A stretch of DNA of 64,000 nucleotides from Neoroseomonas terrae (GCF_018129025.1 NZ_JAAEDI010000008.1:62001-126000), one strand, 5' to 3'. Shown: positions 28,209 through 37,281, numbered from the stretch's first letter. The notes: generated from the sequence alone by a model not told the origin. Translations and numbers: made by a program.

Positions 28209-29324
28209 CTAGGTGCCGAGTTCGGCCAGGACCTCCGCCGTGTGTTCGCCGAGCGCGGGTGCGAGCGCGGTCCAGTGGCCGAGGCCGGGCAGCATGGGCA
28301 GCGGCACCTCGCCGAGCTGCGGCTGCTGCATGCGCGTCACCGCGCCATGGCCGAGGACGTGTTCGTTCGACAGCCAGTCGAGCGGCGTGTTGACGCGGTC
28401 CGCGAGCAGACGAGCGCCCTGCAGCATTTGCACCCATTCCGTCGAAGGCCGTTTCGCGAAGGCTTCGCGGACGATTGCATAGAGCGCGTCCCGATGTTCC
28501 CAGCGCAGCGGGAAGCTGGCGAAGCGCGGATCGCGCGCGGCTTCCTGGATGCCGAGCACCTCGGCGATGGCGAGCCATTCGGCCTCGCGCACCAGGGTGA
28601 TCATGACCCAGGCGCCGTCCGAGGCGCGATACGCGCCGGCCGGTGCGTTGGGGGGCGCGGCGGGCTTGCCCTGCACGCCCCATTCGCCGATCTGGTGCGT
28701 CAGCAGATTGGACGTCGCGGCCATCAGCGACAGGTCGATCAGGCGGCGGCGCGGTGTCGTGTCCTGCGCGCGCGCCGCCAGCGCCACCTGCACGGCGGAA
28801 AAGGCGTAGATGCCCGTCGCCATGTCCGAGACGAAGGCGCCGACCTTGTGTGGCGCGCCATCCGCGCCCTCGTTCAGGGCGACGATGCCGGAGAAGGCCT
28901 GCGCGACGGAATCCGTGCAGGGCCGTTCGGAATATGGGCCGCTCTGGCCGAAGCCGGAAATCGACAGGCAGACGGCATCGGGCTTCGCATTCTCCGGCCC
29001 GAGGCCGATGCGCGCGGCGACGCCGGGGCGGAACGCCTCGATCAGCACGTCGGCGGAGGCGGCGAGCTTCGCGGTCGCGGCGCGGCCTTCCTCGGATTTC
29101 AGGTCGAGCACGACGGAGCGCTTGCCGCGGTTGAAGCAGACGGTCATCACCGAGACGGTGTCGTTGGCGGTGCCGAGCGCGCGCGACCAGTCGCCTTCCG
29201 CGGGTTCGAGCTTGATGACGTCGGCCCCGCAGGCGGCGAGCATCATGCCGCAATAGGGGGCGGCGATACCCTGCCCCGCATCCAGCACGCGAATGCCCCG
29301 ATAGGGCCGCATGGCCTCGTTCAT
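28209..29324 (-). CDS. CaiB/BaiF-family CoA-transferase
   Basis: A 371-aa family III CoA-transferase that moves CoA between acyl-CoA and a free carboxylic acid. The N-terminus has GIRVLDAGQGIAAPYCGMMLAACGADVIKLEP, here split across the conserved nucleotide-binding-like fold. The catalytic Asp is in VGAFVSDMATGIYA. A GGAGG site lies upstream of the ATG at 29324. It is divergent from a Bug receptor and quinone-oxidoreductase pair, a layout common where an imported acid is activated to its CoA ester. The substrate is unknown. The 237 bp beyond its stop hold nothing recognisable. Confidence 0.9.
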   Translation of the reverse strand: MNEAMRPYRGIRVLDAGQGIAAPYCGMMLAACGADVIKLEPAEGDWSRALGTANDTVSVMTVCFNRGKRSVVLDLKSEEGRAATAKLAASADVLIEAFRPGVAARIGLGPENAKPDAVCLSISGFGQSGPYSERPCTDSVAQAFSGIVALNEGADGAPHKVGAFVSDMATGIYAFSAVQVALAARAQDTTPRRRLIDLSLMAATSNLLTHQIGEWGVQGKPAAPPNAPAGAYRASDGAWVMITLVREAEWLAIAEVLGIQEAARDPRFASFPLRWEHRDALYAIVREAFAKRPSTEWVQMLQGARLLADRVNTPLDWLSNEHVLGHGAVTRMQQPQLGEVPLPMLPGLGHWTALAPALGEHTAEVLAELGT

Positions 29325-29389
29325 CGCATTTCCTCCGTCTCGGTCCGGGCCTATCCTGACGCGAAGCGGGACGATGGGAAGGGGACGCC

Positions 29390-30355
29390 ATGAGGATCGG
29401 TCGCAGGACGATCATGGGGCTGGTGGTGGCGCCGGTGGCAGCGCCGGCGCTCGCGCAGGACTGGCCGGCCCGGCCGGTGCGCGTCGTCCTGCCCTATCCG
29501 CCCGGCGGGCCGACCGACCTGATCGGACGGGTGGTGGCGATGCGGGCGCAGCACGAACTCGGGCAGCCGCTGGTGATCGAGAACAGGCCCGGCGCCTCGG
29601 GGACGATCGGCGCGGCCGAGGTCTCTCGCGCTGCGCCGGACGGGCAGGTGTTCCTGATGAACGCCTCGATCCATGTGATCATCCCGCATCTCAACCGGAA
29701 CATGCCCTTCGACGCGCTCGCCGACTTCACGCCGGTGACGAACATGGCGATGGTGCCGCTTGTCGCGCTGGTGACGCCGTCCCTGCCGGTGCGGTCGCTG
29801 CGCGAATTGGCGGATCATGCGAAGGCCAATCCGGGGAAGCTTTCCTATGGCTCCTCCGGCATCGGCGCGGCGCAGCACCTGGCCGGCGAGATGTTCAAGC
29901 AGATCGCCGGCGTCGACATGACGCATGTGCCCTATCGCGGCGCGGGACCGGCGATCCAGGACCTGATCGCGGGCAACATCCAGGTGATGTTCGACAGCGT
30001 GCCGGCGGGCGCCGGCGCGGTGCGGCAGGGGCTGCTCCGGCCCCTGGCGACGACGACGGCGCAGCGGATCGCCGCATACCCCGACCTGCCGACCACGGCC
30101 GAGGCCGGCTTTCCGGACCTGGTGATCTCCACCTGGTATGGCGTGTGGGCGCCGCCGCGCCTGCCGGGGGCGATCGCGGAACGGATGCAGCGTGCGGTGG
30201 CCGTGGCCGTCCGGGACAGCGATGTGCAGGCGCGGATGGCGACGCTCGGCGCCGATCCGGTGGCTGACAGTCCGGCCGATTTCGCGGCCTTCTGCCGAAG
30301 CGAGTATGAGAAGTTCGGTGCCATCGTGCGCACCGCCAACATCCGGATGGAATGA
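29390..30355 (+). CDS. Bug/TctC-family tripartite tricarboxylate receptor (2)
   Basis: A 321-aa periplasmic receptor with a short signal (MRIGRRTIMGLVVAPVAAPALA-Q). The family blocks are PYPPGGPTD, VIENRPGASGTIGA, HVPYRGAGPAIQDLIAGN and a C-terminal YEKFGAIVRTANIR, which is the common Bug ending. It is divergent from the CaiB/BaiF gene (65 bp) and overlaps the downstream oxidoreductase by 4 bp, so the three probably serve one catabolic route. No permease partner is present in the window. Confidence 0.9.
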   Translation: MRIGRRTIMGLVVAPVAAPALAQDWPARPVRVVLPYPPGGPTDLIGRVVAMRAQHELGQPLVIENRPGASGTIGAAEVSRAAPDGQVFLMNASIHVIIPHLNRNMPFDALADFTPVTNMAMVPLVALVTPSLPVRSLRELADHAKANPGKLSYGSSGIGAAQHLAGEMFKQIAGVDMTHVPYRGAGPAIQDLIAGNIQVMFDSVPAGAGAVRQGLLRPLATTTAQRIAAYPDLPTTAEAGFPDLVISTWYGVWAPPRLPGAIAERMQRAVAVAVRDSDVQARMATLGADPVADSPADFAAFCRSEYEKFGAIVRTANIRME

Positions 30356-31347
30356 TGCGCGCGATCGTCTGCGAGTCCTGGCGGCCCTTCGATGCGCTGG
30401 AGCTGAAGGAAGTCCCGCCGCCGCCGATGCGCCCGCGCGGCGTGCGCATCCGCATCGCGGCGGCCGGCGTGTCCTTCGCGACGCAGCTCGTCGTCGAGGG
30501 GAAGTACCAGCGCAAGCCGCCGCTGCCCTTCATTCCGGGCACCGAGGTGGTCGGCACCGTCATCGAGGCCGCGCCGGATGCGGAAGCGCCGCCGCCGGGC
30601 GCGCGCGTCTTCGCCGTACTCGACTGGGGTGGCTACGCGGAGGAGGTGGTGGCAGACGACATCCATGTCGTCGTGATCCCGGAAGGGCTGCCTGCGGAGG
30701 CGGCGGTGGCCTTCCCGATCTCCTACCCCACGGCCGGCGCCGGGCTGCTGTGGCGGGCGCAGCTGTCGCCGGGCGACTGGGTGCTGGTGCATGGCGCGGC
30801 GGGCGGCGTCGGCCTCGCGGGTGTCGAGATCGCGAAGGCGATGGGTGCGCGCGTCATCGCCCGCGCGGGCGCGCCCAAGCACGCCATGCTGCGCGACCGC
30901 GGCGCCGAGGCGGTGCTGGACAGCGCCGCGCCCTTCCGCGACGCGGTGCGCGAGGCGACGGGCGGCCAGGGCGTGGCCTGCGTGCTCGACACCATCGGCG
31001 GGCTGGCCTTCGACGAGTCGCTGCGCTGCCTCGGCGATGGCGGCACGCTGGTGGTGATCGGCTTCGCCGGCGGTGGCATCCCGACGGTCGCGGCAAACAT
31101 CCTGCTGCTGAAGAACATCGGCGTGGCCGGGGTGAATTGGGGCACCTATGTCGGCTGGTCGCCCGGCGACAACCGCCGCCTGTACGCGCCGCGCGCCAGG
31201 GAGCTGTGGGCGCAGCTCACGACCTGGTGGCAGCAGGGCGCGTTGCGGCCCGAGGTGCATGCGGGCTTTCCGCTTGAACAATTCCGGGAGGCGATGGCCG
31301 AGGTGAGCAGCCGGCGCAGCGCCGGGCGCGTGGTGCTGCGACCGTGA
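30352..31347 (+). CDS. Zinc-independent quinone oxidoreductase-like MDR protein
   Basis: A 331-aa medium-chain dehydrogenase/reductase of the NADPH:quinone oxidoreductase group. The GroES-like N-terminal half has PFIPGTEVVGTV, and the Rossmann half has HGAAGGVGLAGVEIAKAMGARVIA, the QOR nucleotide-binding motif. The zinc-ligand cysteines of alcohol dehydrogenases are absent, as expected for QOR. It probably reduces quinones or enones, or acts on an enoyl-CoA, with NADPH. ATGATG gives two possible starts; the first overlaps the receptor stop. Confidence 0.88.
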   Translation: MMRAIVCESWRPFDALELKEVPPPPMRPRGVRIRIAAAGVSFATQLVVEGKYQRKPPLPFIPGTEVVGTVIEAAPDAEAPPPGARVFAVLDWGGYAEEVVADDIHVVVIPEGLPAEAAVAFPISYPTAGAGLLWRAQLSPGDWVLVHGAAGGVGLAGVEIAKAMGARVIARAGAPKHAMLRDRGAEAVLDSAAPFRDAVREATGGQGVACVLDTIGGLAFDESLRCLGDGGTLVVIGFAGGGIPTVAANILLLKNIGVAGVNWGTYVGWSPGDNRRLYAPRARELWAQLTTWWQQGALRPEVHAGFPLEQFREAMAEVSSRRSAGRVVLRP

Positions 31348-31378
31348 GGGGAGCGATGTTCCGGCGGGTGCGCACCGC

Positions 31379-32773
31379 ATGACCCGGGTGCACGACCACC
31401 GGCACGTCGCACTGATCGTCGCCTCGGCGCTGTTCATGCAGAACCTGGACAGCGCGGTGCTGGCCACCGCGCTGCCGGCGATGGCGCGGGATCTGGGTGA
31501 GGACCCGTCGCGGCTCGGCGCGGCGATCACCTCCTACCTCGTCGCGCTGACCGTCTTCATCCCGTTCTCCTCCTGGATCGCCGATCGCTTCGGGGCGAAG
31601 CGCGTCTTCATGCTGGCGATCCTGGTCTTCGTCTTTTCCTCCGTGCTGTGCGGACAGTCGCAGGGCCTCGGCGAGCTGATCGCCTTCCGCATCCTCCAGG
31701 GGCTGGGCGGGGCGATGATGGTGCCCGTCGGGCGGCTGCTGCTGCTGCGCGAGGTGCCGAAGAAGGACATGCTGTCGGCCATGGCCTGGCTGACCATGCC
31801 GGCGCTGCTGGGGCCGGTGACCGGGCCGCCGCTTGGCGGTGTACTGACCGACCTGTGGTCCTGGCGGGCCGTGTTCTGGATCAATGTCCCCATCGGGATC
31901 ATGGGCTTCCTGCTGGTGGCCTGGAAGATTCCGCCGGTGGCGCCGACCAGGCCGGGGCCCCCGGATGTGGTGGGGCTGGCGCTGACAGGCGCAGCGCTGG
32001 CCCTGGTGATGTTCGGGCTGGAGACGGTCGGCCGGCATGTGGTGCCGGAGGCGGTGTCCTGGGCGGGGCTTGCGCTGGGGCTCGTGGCAGGGTTCTTCGC
32101 GGTGCGGCATTGCCTGCGCGTGCCGCGGCCCGCGGTGGACATCTCGCTGCTGTCCGTCGCGACCTTCCGGGATGCGACCGTGGCCGGCAGCCTGTTCCGC
32201 ACCGGCGCGGGGGCGGTGCCCTTCCTCATCCCGGTGATGCTCCAGATCGGTTTCGGCATGAGCGCAGCGCAAAGCGGCTTCGTGTCATTCGCCACGGCGC
32301 TCGGCGCCTTCGCGATGAAGCCGCTGGTGCGGCCGGTGCTGAAGCGGACGGGATTCCGCGGCGCGCTGGTGGCGAACGGCGTTCTGGCGGCGATCGGCAT
32401 CGCCGCGCTGTCGCTGGTCGGGCCCAACTGGCCATCGGCGGCGATCTTCGTGCTGCTGGCGATCGGCGGCCTCGCGCGCAGCCTGCAGTTCACCTCCCTG
32501 AACACGCTGGCCTTCGCGGATGTACCGACCGAACGGATGTCGGCCGCGACGGCGTTCTACGGCACGGTGCAGCAGTTGACGCCGGCGCTCGGCGTCGTGC
32601 TGGCGACAGCGGCGCTGGAGGTGTCGTCATCCATGGCGGGGCGGGCCGACCTGATGCCGGTGGATTTCTCTCGCGGGTTTCTCGTGGCGGCGGCAGTGGT
32701 GCTGCTGTCGGTGCCGCTGCATGCACGGCTGGCGGCGGATGCGGGGGAGGAAGTGTCGGGGCACAAGCGGTAG
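31379..32773 (+). CDS. MFS exporter, DHA2 (EmrB/QacA) family
   Basis: A 464-aa inner-membrane transporter with about 13-14 hydrophobic segments. Family motifs are LDSAVLATALPAMARDL in TM1, SWIADRFGAKRVF (motif A), RILQGLGGAMMVP (motif B) and LLGPVTGPPLGGVLTDLWSWRAVFWINVP, which spans motif C of DHA2 exporters. It would expel drugs or toxic intermediates by proton antiport. It lies 31 bp after the oxidoreductase gene on the same strand. No EmrA-like adaptor is adjacent. Confidence 0.9.
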   Translation: MTRVHDHRHVALIVASALFMQNLDSAVLATALPAMARDLGEDPSRLGAAITSYLVALTVFIPFSSWIADRFGAKRVFMLAILVFVFSSVLCGQSQGLGELIAFRILQGLGGAMMVPVGRLLLLREVPKKDMLSAMAWLTMPALLGPVTGPPLGGVLTDLWSWRAVFWINVPIGIMGFLLVAWKIPPVAPTRPGPPDVVGLALTGAALALVMFGLETVGRHVVPEAVSWAGLALGLVAGFFAVRHCLRVPRPAVDISLLSVATFRDATVAGSLFRTGAGAVPFLIPVMLQIGFGMSAAQSGFVSFATALGAFAMKPLVRPVLKRTGFRGALVANGVLAAIGIAALSLVGPNWPSAAIFVLLAIGGLARSLQFTSLNTLAFADVPTERMSAATAFYGTVQQLTPALGVVLATAALEVSSSMAGRADLMPVDFSRGFLVAAAVVLLSVPLHARLAADAGEEVSGHKR

Positions 32774-32861
32774 CCAGGGTCTGCTGCTGTACCTGACACG
32801 CGGGCGAGCGATTCAACCCACGCGATGTTGATGGCCCCGCTGTCCTGGCCTATAGCGCTTC

Positions 32862-32877
32862 CTGACCGGACGGTCAG
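32862..32877. promoter_or_regulatory. Perfect palindrome, TetR-type operator candidate
   Basis: CTGACCGGACGGTCAG is a 7+7 bp perfect dyad with a 2-bp centre, 73 bp upstream of the third Bug receptor. Palindromes with GACCG/CGGTC half-sites are common for TetR-family repressors. A TATAGC hexamer lies just upstream. It would control the receptor-amidohydrolase-SDR set. No TetR gene is in the window. Confidence 0.4.
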
Positions 32878-32949
32878 TCCGTCGCTGACAAAGAAGACTG
32901 CATGCGCGGCGGGGCTCACGGCGCTGCCAGGGATGAAAGAACGCCAGAA

Positions 32950-33936
32950 ATGCGACTTGCCCATATTTCTCGTCGTGCGATCCGTGCTGCCGCCCTCATG
33001 GCTGCCACGCTCTGCGCCATGCCGGCGCCGGTCACAGCCCAATCCTATCCTGACCGACCGATCAGGCTCGTTGTGCCCTTCCCGCCGGGCGGGTCGTCCG
33101 ATGTCAGCGCGAGGTTGCTGGCGCAGCAGCTGGGCGAGCGGCTCGGCCGTCCGATCGTGACCGAGAACCGGCCCGGCGCCGGCACCATGATCGGCAATGA
33201 GATCGTGATGCGCGCCCCGGCCGACGGCTACACGCTGCTCTACGCCGCTTCCTCGATCACGATCACCCCCAACATCAACCCGTCGCTGCGCTTCGATCCG
33301 CGCCGCGATCTCGCGGCCATCTCGCTGTACATCGATGCGCCGCTGGTGCTGGTCGCCAATACCGCCGTGCCTTTCCAGAGCCTGACCGGCCTGGTCGACT
33401 ACGCGAAAGCGAATCCGGGGCGGCTGAACATTGCCTATCCCGGCATGGGGACCACCAATCACCTGGCTGCGGCACTGCTGAACCATCGCGCCGGCCTCGA
33501 CATCGTGCTCGTGCCTTTCGCCGGCAATGCGGCAGGCCTGACCGCGCTGATGCGCAACGACGTCCAGCTCGCGGTCGATTCCCTCGCTTCAGCGACCGGC
33601 TTCATCCGCGAAGGTCAGATCCGCGCCCTGGGTGTGACGGGCGAGCAGCGCGCGGCATCCCTACCTGACGTTCCGGCGATCGCCGAGGCACTGCCGGGGT
33701 TCGAGACGACCTTCTGGTTCGGTCTGATGGCGCCCGCCGGGACGCCCCAGCCGATCATCGACCGGCTGTCGGCGGAGACCATGGCGGCCGTGCGGGAGCC
33801 GACCGTCGTGACGCGGCTGCACGACCTGGGCTTCGAGGCCCGGGCGGACGGGCCCGCCGCCTTCGCCGCGCGGATCGAGCGCGATTTCACCAAATGGGGC
33901 GAGCTGGTGCGCGCCGCGAACATCCGCATCGACTGA
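32950..33936 (+). CDS. Bug/TctC-family tripartite tricarboxylate receptor (3)
   Basis: A 328-aa periplasmic receptor. The signal peptide from the ATG at 32950 has RRAIRAAALMAATLCAMPAPVTA-Q; an in-frame start at 32902 would add 16 polar residues before it. Family blocks are PFPPGGSSD, VTENRPGAGTMIG, a central YAKANPGRLNIAYPG, and the C-terminal KWGELVRAANIRID. It is followed after 26 bp by an amidohydrolase and then an SDR, suggesting uptake and degradation of a lactone or cyclic acid. The ligand is unknown. Confidence 0.9.
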   Translation: MRLAHISRRAIRAAALMAATLCAMPAPVTAQSYPDRPIRLVVPFPPGGSSDVSARLLAQQLGERLGRPIVTENRPGAGTMIGNEIVMRAPADGYTLLYAASSITITPNINPSLRFDPRRDLAAISLYIDAPLVLVANTAVPFQSLTGLVDYAKANPGRLNIAYPGMGTTNHLAAALLNHRAGLDIVLVPFAGNAAGLTALMRNDVQLAVDSLASATGFIREGQIRALGVTGEQRAASLPDVPAIAEALPGFETTFWFGLMAPAGTPQPIIDRLSAETMAAVREPTVVTRLHDLGFEARADGPAAFAARIERDFTKWGELVRAANIRID

Positions 33937-33962
33937 GCGGGCGGGAGAGGAGCACGACGGCC

Positions 33963-35006
33963 ATGGCGTTCGATCCGACCACGCGCGACTTCCCGCCGCC
34001 GCATGTCCCCGTGCGCGAGGACTGGCTCGCGCAGACGCACGAACCGGTGCTCGATCCGACACTGCCCATCATCGATCCGCATCATCATCTGTGGCACCGG
34101 CCGGCAGAACGCTATCTGGCGGAGGAGCTGCTTGCCGATCTTGGCGACGGGCATGATGTTCGCGCCACGGTCTTTGTGCAGTGCCGTTCCTACTATCGCG
34201 AGGACGGCCCGGCGCCGATGCGCCCGGTCGGCGAGACCGAATTCGTGCAGCGTGTGGCCGAAGCGGCGGATCCCGCGGGGCCGCGGATCGCCGCCGGCAT
34301 CGTCTGCATGGCGGATCTGATGCTGGGCGACGCCGTGCGGCCGGTGCTGGAAGCGCATCTGGCGGCAGCGCCGACGCGGTTGCGCGGTGTGCGCAACATG
34401 ACCACGTCGCATCCGAGCATCGTGTCGAGCTTCGGGCGCATTCCGGCGCAGCGCCTGCTCGATCCGGCGTTCCGGACCGGCTTCGCGCATCTCGCGCCGC
34501 TCGGCCTGTCCTATGACGTCTGGGCATATCACACGCAGCTCGACGAGGTCGCCGATCTGGCGCGCGCCTTCCCGCAGACGCAGATCATCGTCAATCACCT
34601 CGGCGGCCCGTTGGGCATTGGGCCGTTCGCCTCGCGCCGCGCCGAGGTGTTCGAGGCTTGGCGGCCAGCTATCCGTGCGCTCGCCGCGGTGCCGAACCTG
34701 TCGATGAAGCTGGGCGGCGGCGGGATGCACCTGCTGGGCTTGGACTTCCACCATGGCGCGGCGCCACCGTCCTCCGAGGCGCTGGCGCTGGCCTTCCGGC
34801 CCTATGTGGAGACCTGCATCGAGGCCTTCGGCGCCGAGCGCTGCATGTTCGAGAGTAACTTTCCCGTGGACAAGGGAATGTTCGGCTACCGGATCCTGTG
34901 GAACGCCTTCAAGCGCCTCGCGGCGGGTGCGAGCGAGGTCGAGCGCAGCGCGCTGTTCAGCGGCACGGCGGCGCGCATCTATCGGCTGGAACCGATCGCC
35001 GCCTGA
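33963..35006 (+). CDS. Amidohydrolase-2 family hydrolase (lactonase-like)
   Basis: A 347-aa TIM-barrel metal-dependent hydrolase (PF04909 type, COG3618-like). The metal-binding start is IIDPHHHLWHRP. VNHLGGP near the middle and FESNFPVDKG near the end, with its catalytic Asp, match lactonases such as 2-pyrone-4,6-dicarboxylate hydrolase and sugar-lactone hydrolases. The ATG at 33963 was preferred over 33894 because the upstream part overlaps the receptor gene. It would open a lactone or related ring inside the cell. Substrate not determined. Confidence 0.87.
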   Translation: MAFDPTTRDFPPPHVPVREDWLAQTHEPVLDPTLPIIDPHHHLWHRPAERYLAEELLADLGDGHDVRATVFVQCRSYYREDGPAPMRPVGETEFVQRVAEAADPAGPRIAAGIVCMADLMLGDAVRPVLEAHLAAAPTRLRGVRNMTTSHPSIVSSFGRIPAQRLLDPAFRTGFAHLAPLGLSYDVWAYHTQLDEVADLARAFPQTQIIVNHLGGPLGIGPFASRRAEVFEAWRPAIRALAAVPNLSMKLGGGGMHLLGLDFHHGAAPPSSEALALAFRPYVETCIEAFGAERCMFESNFPVDKGMFGYRILWNAFKRLAAGASEVERSALFSGTAARIYRLEPIAA

Positions 35007-35046
35007 ACGGCGTGGCAGGGGCAGCATCAAGAGGGGATGACAGGCG

Positions 35047-35805
35047 ATGAGTAACAAGCGGACCGCGATCATCACCGGTGCGGCGCGTGGCATGGGCCAG
35101 GCCATTGCGCGCCGGTTGGGCAAGGCCGGGCACCATGTCGTGCTGCTGGATGTGCTGGAGCGCGAGGTGGAGGAGGCGGCCGCCGAGATCCGTGCCGAGG
35201 GCGCAAGTGCGGTGGGCCTGGCCCTCGATCTCGCGGATGAGGGGGCGGTCTCGGCCTTGCCGGAACGCCTTGGTGCGGACTTCGACAGGGTGGGAATCCT
35301 GGTCAACAACGCCGCCATCTCACCGAAGCGCAACGGGCGCCGCGTGCCGGCCGCTGAGATTGAACTCAGCGAGTGGGAGAGCGTGCTGCGGATCAACCTG
35401 ACGGCGCCGTTCCGCATGATTCAGCTTTGCCTGCCGCCGATGCGCGCGCAGCGCTGGGGCCGCATCGTGAACGTCGCGTCGCGCGCCGGCCGCTCGCCCG
35501 GCGGCGTGGCCGCGGCGCACTACGTGACGACGAAGACGGGGCTGCTTGGCCTGACGCGTGCCTTCGGGAAGGAAGTGGCGGGCGACGGCGTCACGGTGAA
35601 CGCGATCGCGCCAGGCCGGATCGAGACGCCGATGACCCAGGGCTCGCCGCCGGAGGTTCTCAAGGGCGTGCTGGCCTCGATCCCCGTCGGCCGCTTCGGC
35701 ACGACGGAGGAGATCGCGGCGCTGGCTGCCTTCCTGGCGGGCGAGGAGGCCGGCTTCATCACCGGCGCCACCATCGACATCAATGGCGGCGTGCTGATGA
35801 TCTGA
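35047..35805 (+). CDS. Short-chain dehydrogenase/reductase
   Basis: A 252-aa classical SDR. The cofactor loop is TGAARGMGQA, LVNNAA is conserved, the catalytic Ser is in VNVASRAG, and the YxxxK pair is in HYVTTKTG. PGRIETPMT and ITGATIDINGG close the fold. Asp at the end of the second strand (LLDVLE) favours NAD(H) over NADP(H). It follows the lactonase-like hydrolase after 40 bp and likely oxidises or reduces the same pathway intermediate. Its stop codon lies inside a hairpin shared with the convergent livF gene. Confidence 0.9.
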   Translation: MSNKRTAIITGAARGMGQAIARRLGKAGHHVVLLDVLEREVEEAAAEIRAEGASAVGLALDLADEGAVSALPERLGADFDRVGILVNNAAISPKRNGRRVPAAEIELSEWESVLRINLTAPFRMIQLCLPPMRAQRWGRIVNVASRAGRSPGGVAAAHYVTTKTGLLGLTRAFGKEVAGDGVTVNAIAPGRIETPMTQGSPPEVLKGVLASIPVGRFGTTEEIAALAAFLAGEEAGFITGATIDINGGVLMI

Positions 35806-35820
35806 CGCGGCGGCGTCAGA
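35801..35820. terminator. Hairpin containing the stop codons of two convergent genes
   Basis: A perfect 8-bp stem TCTGACGC/GCGTCAGA with loop GGCG. The left arm contains the SDR TGA and the right arm contains the livF TGA on the other strand. There is no T tract, so its role as a bidirectional terminator is inferred from position. Confidence 0.45.
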
Positions 35821-36526
35821 ACAATTCCATCAGGCGCGCATGGTCGAGTTCGGCCGGCGCGCCCTCGAAGATGAACTTCCCCGACCGCATCACCAGCACG
35901 CGGTCGGAGACGGCGAAGGCTTCGCGCACATTCTGTTCCACCAGCAGGATCGACATGCCCCGCGACTCGCGCAGCGCGGCGATCGGGCGGATCAGATCCT
36001 GGAACAGTTTGGGTGCGAGGCCGATGGAAGGCTCGTCCAGCAGCAGCACCTTCGGGCGGGTCAGCAGGGCGCGGCCGATCGACACCATCTGCTGCTGGCC
36101 GCCGGAGAGTGTGCCGGCGCGACGGGTGCGGAATTCCTTGATGCGGGGCAGCACCTCGAGCACTTCGTCGATGCGTTCGCGCTGGCCGGATTTCGGTACC
36201 CCGGCCGACCACAAAGCGAGGCCGAAGATCTCCTCCACCGTCAGGTCGGGGAAGACGCCGCGGCCTTCCGGAACCAGCGCGACCCCGGCTGCGCCGAGCG
36301 CCGCCGGCGTGAACCCGGGCAACGTATCCCCGAAGATGCGGACGTTGCCGGCGGAAGGCCGATGCAGGCCGAACAGCACGCGCAGCAGCGTCGATTTGCC
36401 GGCACCGTTATGGCCGATCATGCACAGGATCTCGCCGGCGCGCAGGGTCAGCGAGACGTCCTGGAGCACCTCGCGCCCGCCATAGCCGGCAGACAGGCCA
36501 AGGGCCTCGATGGCGATGGGGGTCAC
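35816..36526 (-). CDS. Branched-chain amino acid-type ABC ATPase (LivF)
   Basis: A 236-aa ATPase. Walker A is GHNGAGKST, the signature LSGGQQQMVSIGRAL, Walker B LLLDEPSIGLAP, a set of residues specific to LivF. It is the last of five liv genes and overlaps livG by 4 bp. The operon imports a branched-chain amino acid or, as often in this receptor subfamily, an aromatic or amide compound. Confidence 0.93.
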   Translation of the reverse strand: MTPIAIEALGLSAGYGGREVLQDVSLTLRAGEILCMIGHNGAGKSTLLRVLFGLHRPSAGNVRIFGDTLPGFTPAALGAAGVALVPEGRGVFPDLTVEEIFGLALWSAGVPKSGQRERIDEVLEVLPRIKEFRTRRAGTLSGGQQQMVSIGRALLTRPKVLLLDEPSIGLAPKLFQDLIRPIAALRESRGMSILLVEQNVREAFAVSDRVLVMRSGKFIFEGAPAELDHARLMELF

Positions 36527-37281
36527 GCGGCCTCCTGCGGGCGGTCGCCGAAATAGATGGCGGCGAGCGCCGGGTCCTTGAGGATGGCGTCGGGATCGCC
36601 CTCGGCCAGTACCTTGCCCTGGTCGAGGAAGGCGATGCGGTTCGACAGTTCCACGACGACGTCGAGATTGTGCTCGATCAGGCAGATCGCCACGCCACGC
36701 GCCTGCGCGTCCTTGAGCAACTGGCCGAAGCGCGTGCGGGAGGCGAGGTCGAGGCCGGAGGCGGGCTCATCGAGCAGCCAGATGTCGGCCTCGGCCGCGA
36801 GGATGCGGGCCATGGAGAGGAATTTGCGCTCGGCATAGGCGAGGTCGATCGCGCGGGCGCGCGCCAGGGCGGATAGGCCTGTCGCCTCCAGCGCCGCATC
36901 GGCGCGGGCCTCACGGGCGCGCCGCGCCGTGCTGCCGCCGGGCTGCCAGAACCAGGACGCCGTCTCGGTGGCGGCCAGCACGTTCTCCCGCACCGTCATG
37001 TGCGTGAACAGCCGCAGGTCCTGGAAGGACCGCGCGACGCCGAGGCGCGCCACCTGCCATGGCTTCAACCCCATGATCGGCTTGCCGCGGATGGCAGCCG
37101 TGCCGGAATCCGCGCGCAGATTGCCGGTGATGAGATTGAAGGTCGTCGTCTTGCCGGCGCCGTTGGGCCCGACCAGCGCCGTGACGGCACCGGCATGCAG
37201 CGTCAGCGACACGCCCGCCACCGCCTGCACGCCGCCGAAGGATCGGGAGAGGTTCTCCGTGCGAAGGACCTCGGTCGTCAT
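36523..37281 (-). CDS. Branched-chain amino acid-type ABC ATPase (LivG)
   Basis: A 252-aa ATPase. Walker A is GPNGAGKTT, and VARLGVARSFQDLRLF is the LivG-specific Q-loop region. The signature is degenerate: LAYAERKFLSMARIL stands where LSYGQQRRLEIAR is usual, so the expected SxGQ core is not visible. Walker B is IWLLDEPASGLD. The C-terminal VLAEGDPDAILKDP is typical. The start at 37281 overlaps livM (ATGA). The missing LSGGQ-like core is worth noting, although related LivG proteins often read LAYGxxR. Confidence 0.9.
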   Translation of the reverse strand: MTTEVLRTENLSRSFGGVQAVAGVSLTLHAGAVTALVGPNGAGKTTTFNLITGNLRADSGTAAIRGKPIMGLKPWQVARLGVARSFQDLRLFTHMTVRENVLAATETASWFWQPGGSTARRAREARADAALEATGLSALARARAIDLAYAERKFLSMARILAAEADIWLLDEPASGLDLASRTRFGQLLKDAQARGVAICLIEHNLDVVVELSNRIAFLDQGKVLAEGDPDAILKDPALAAIYFGDRPQEAA

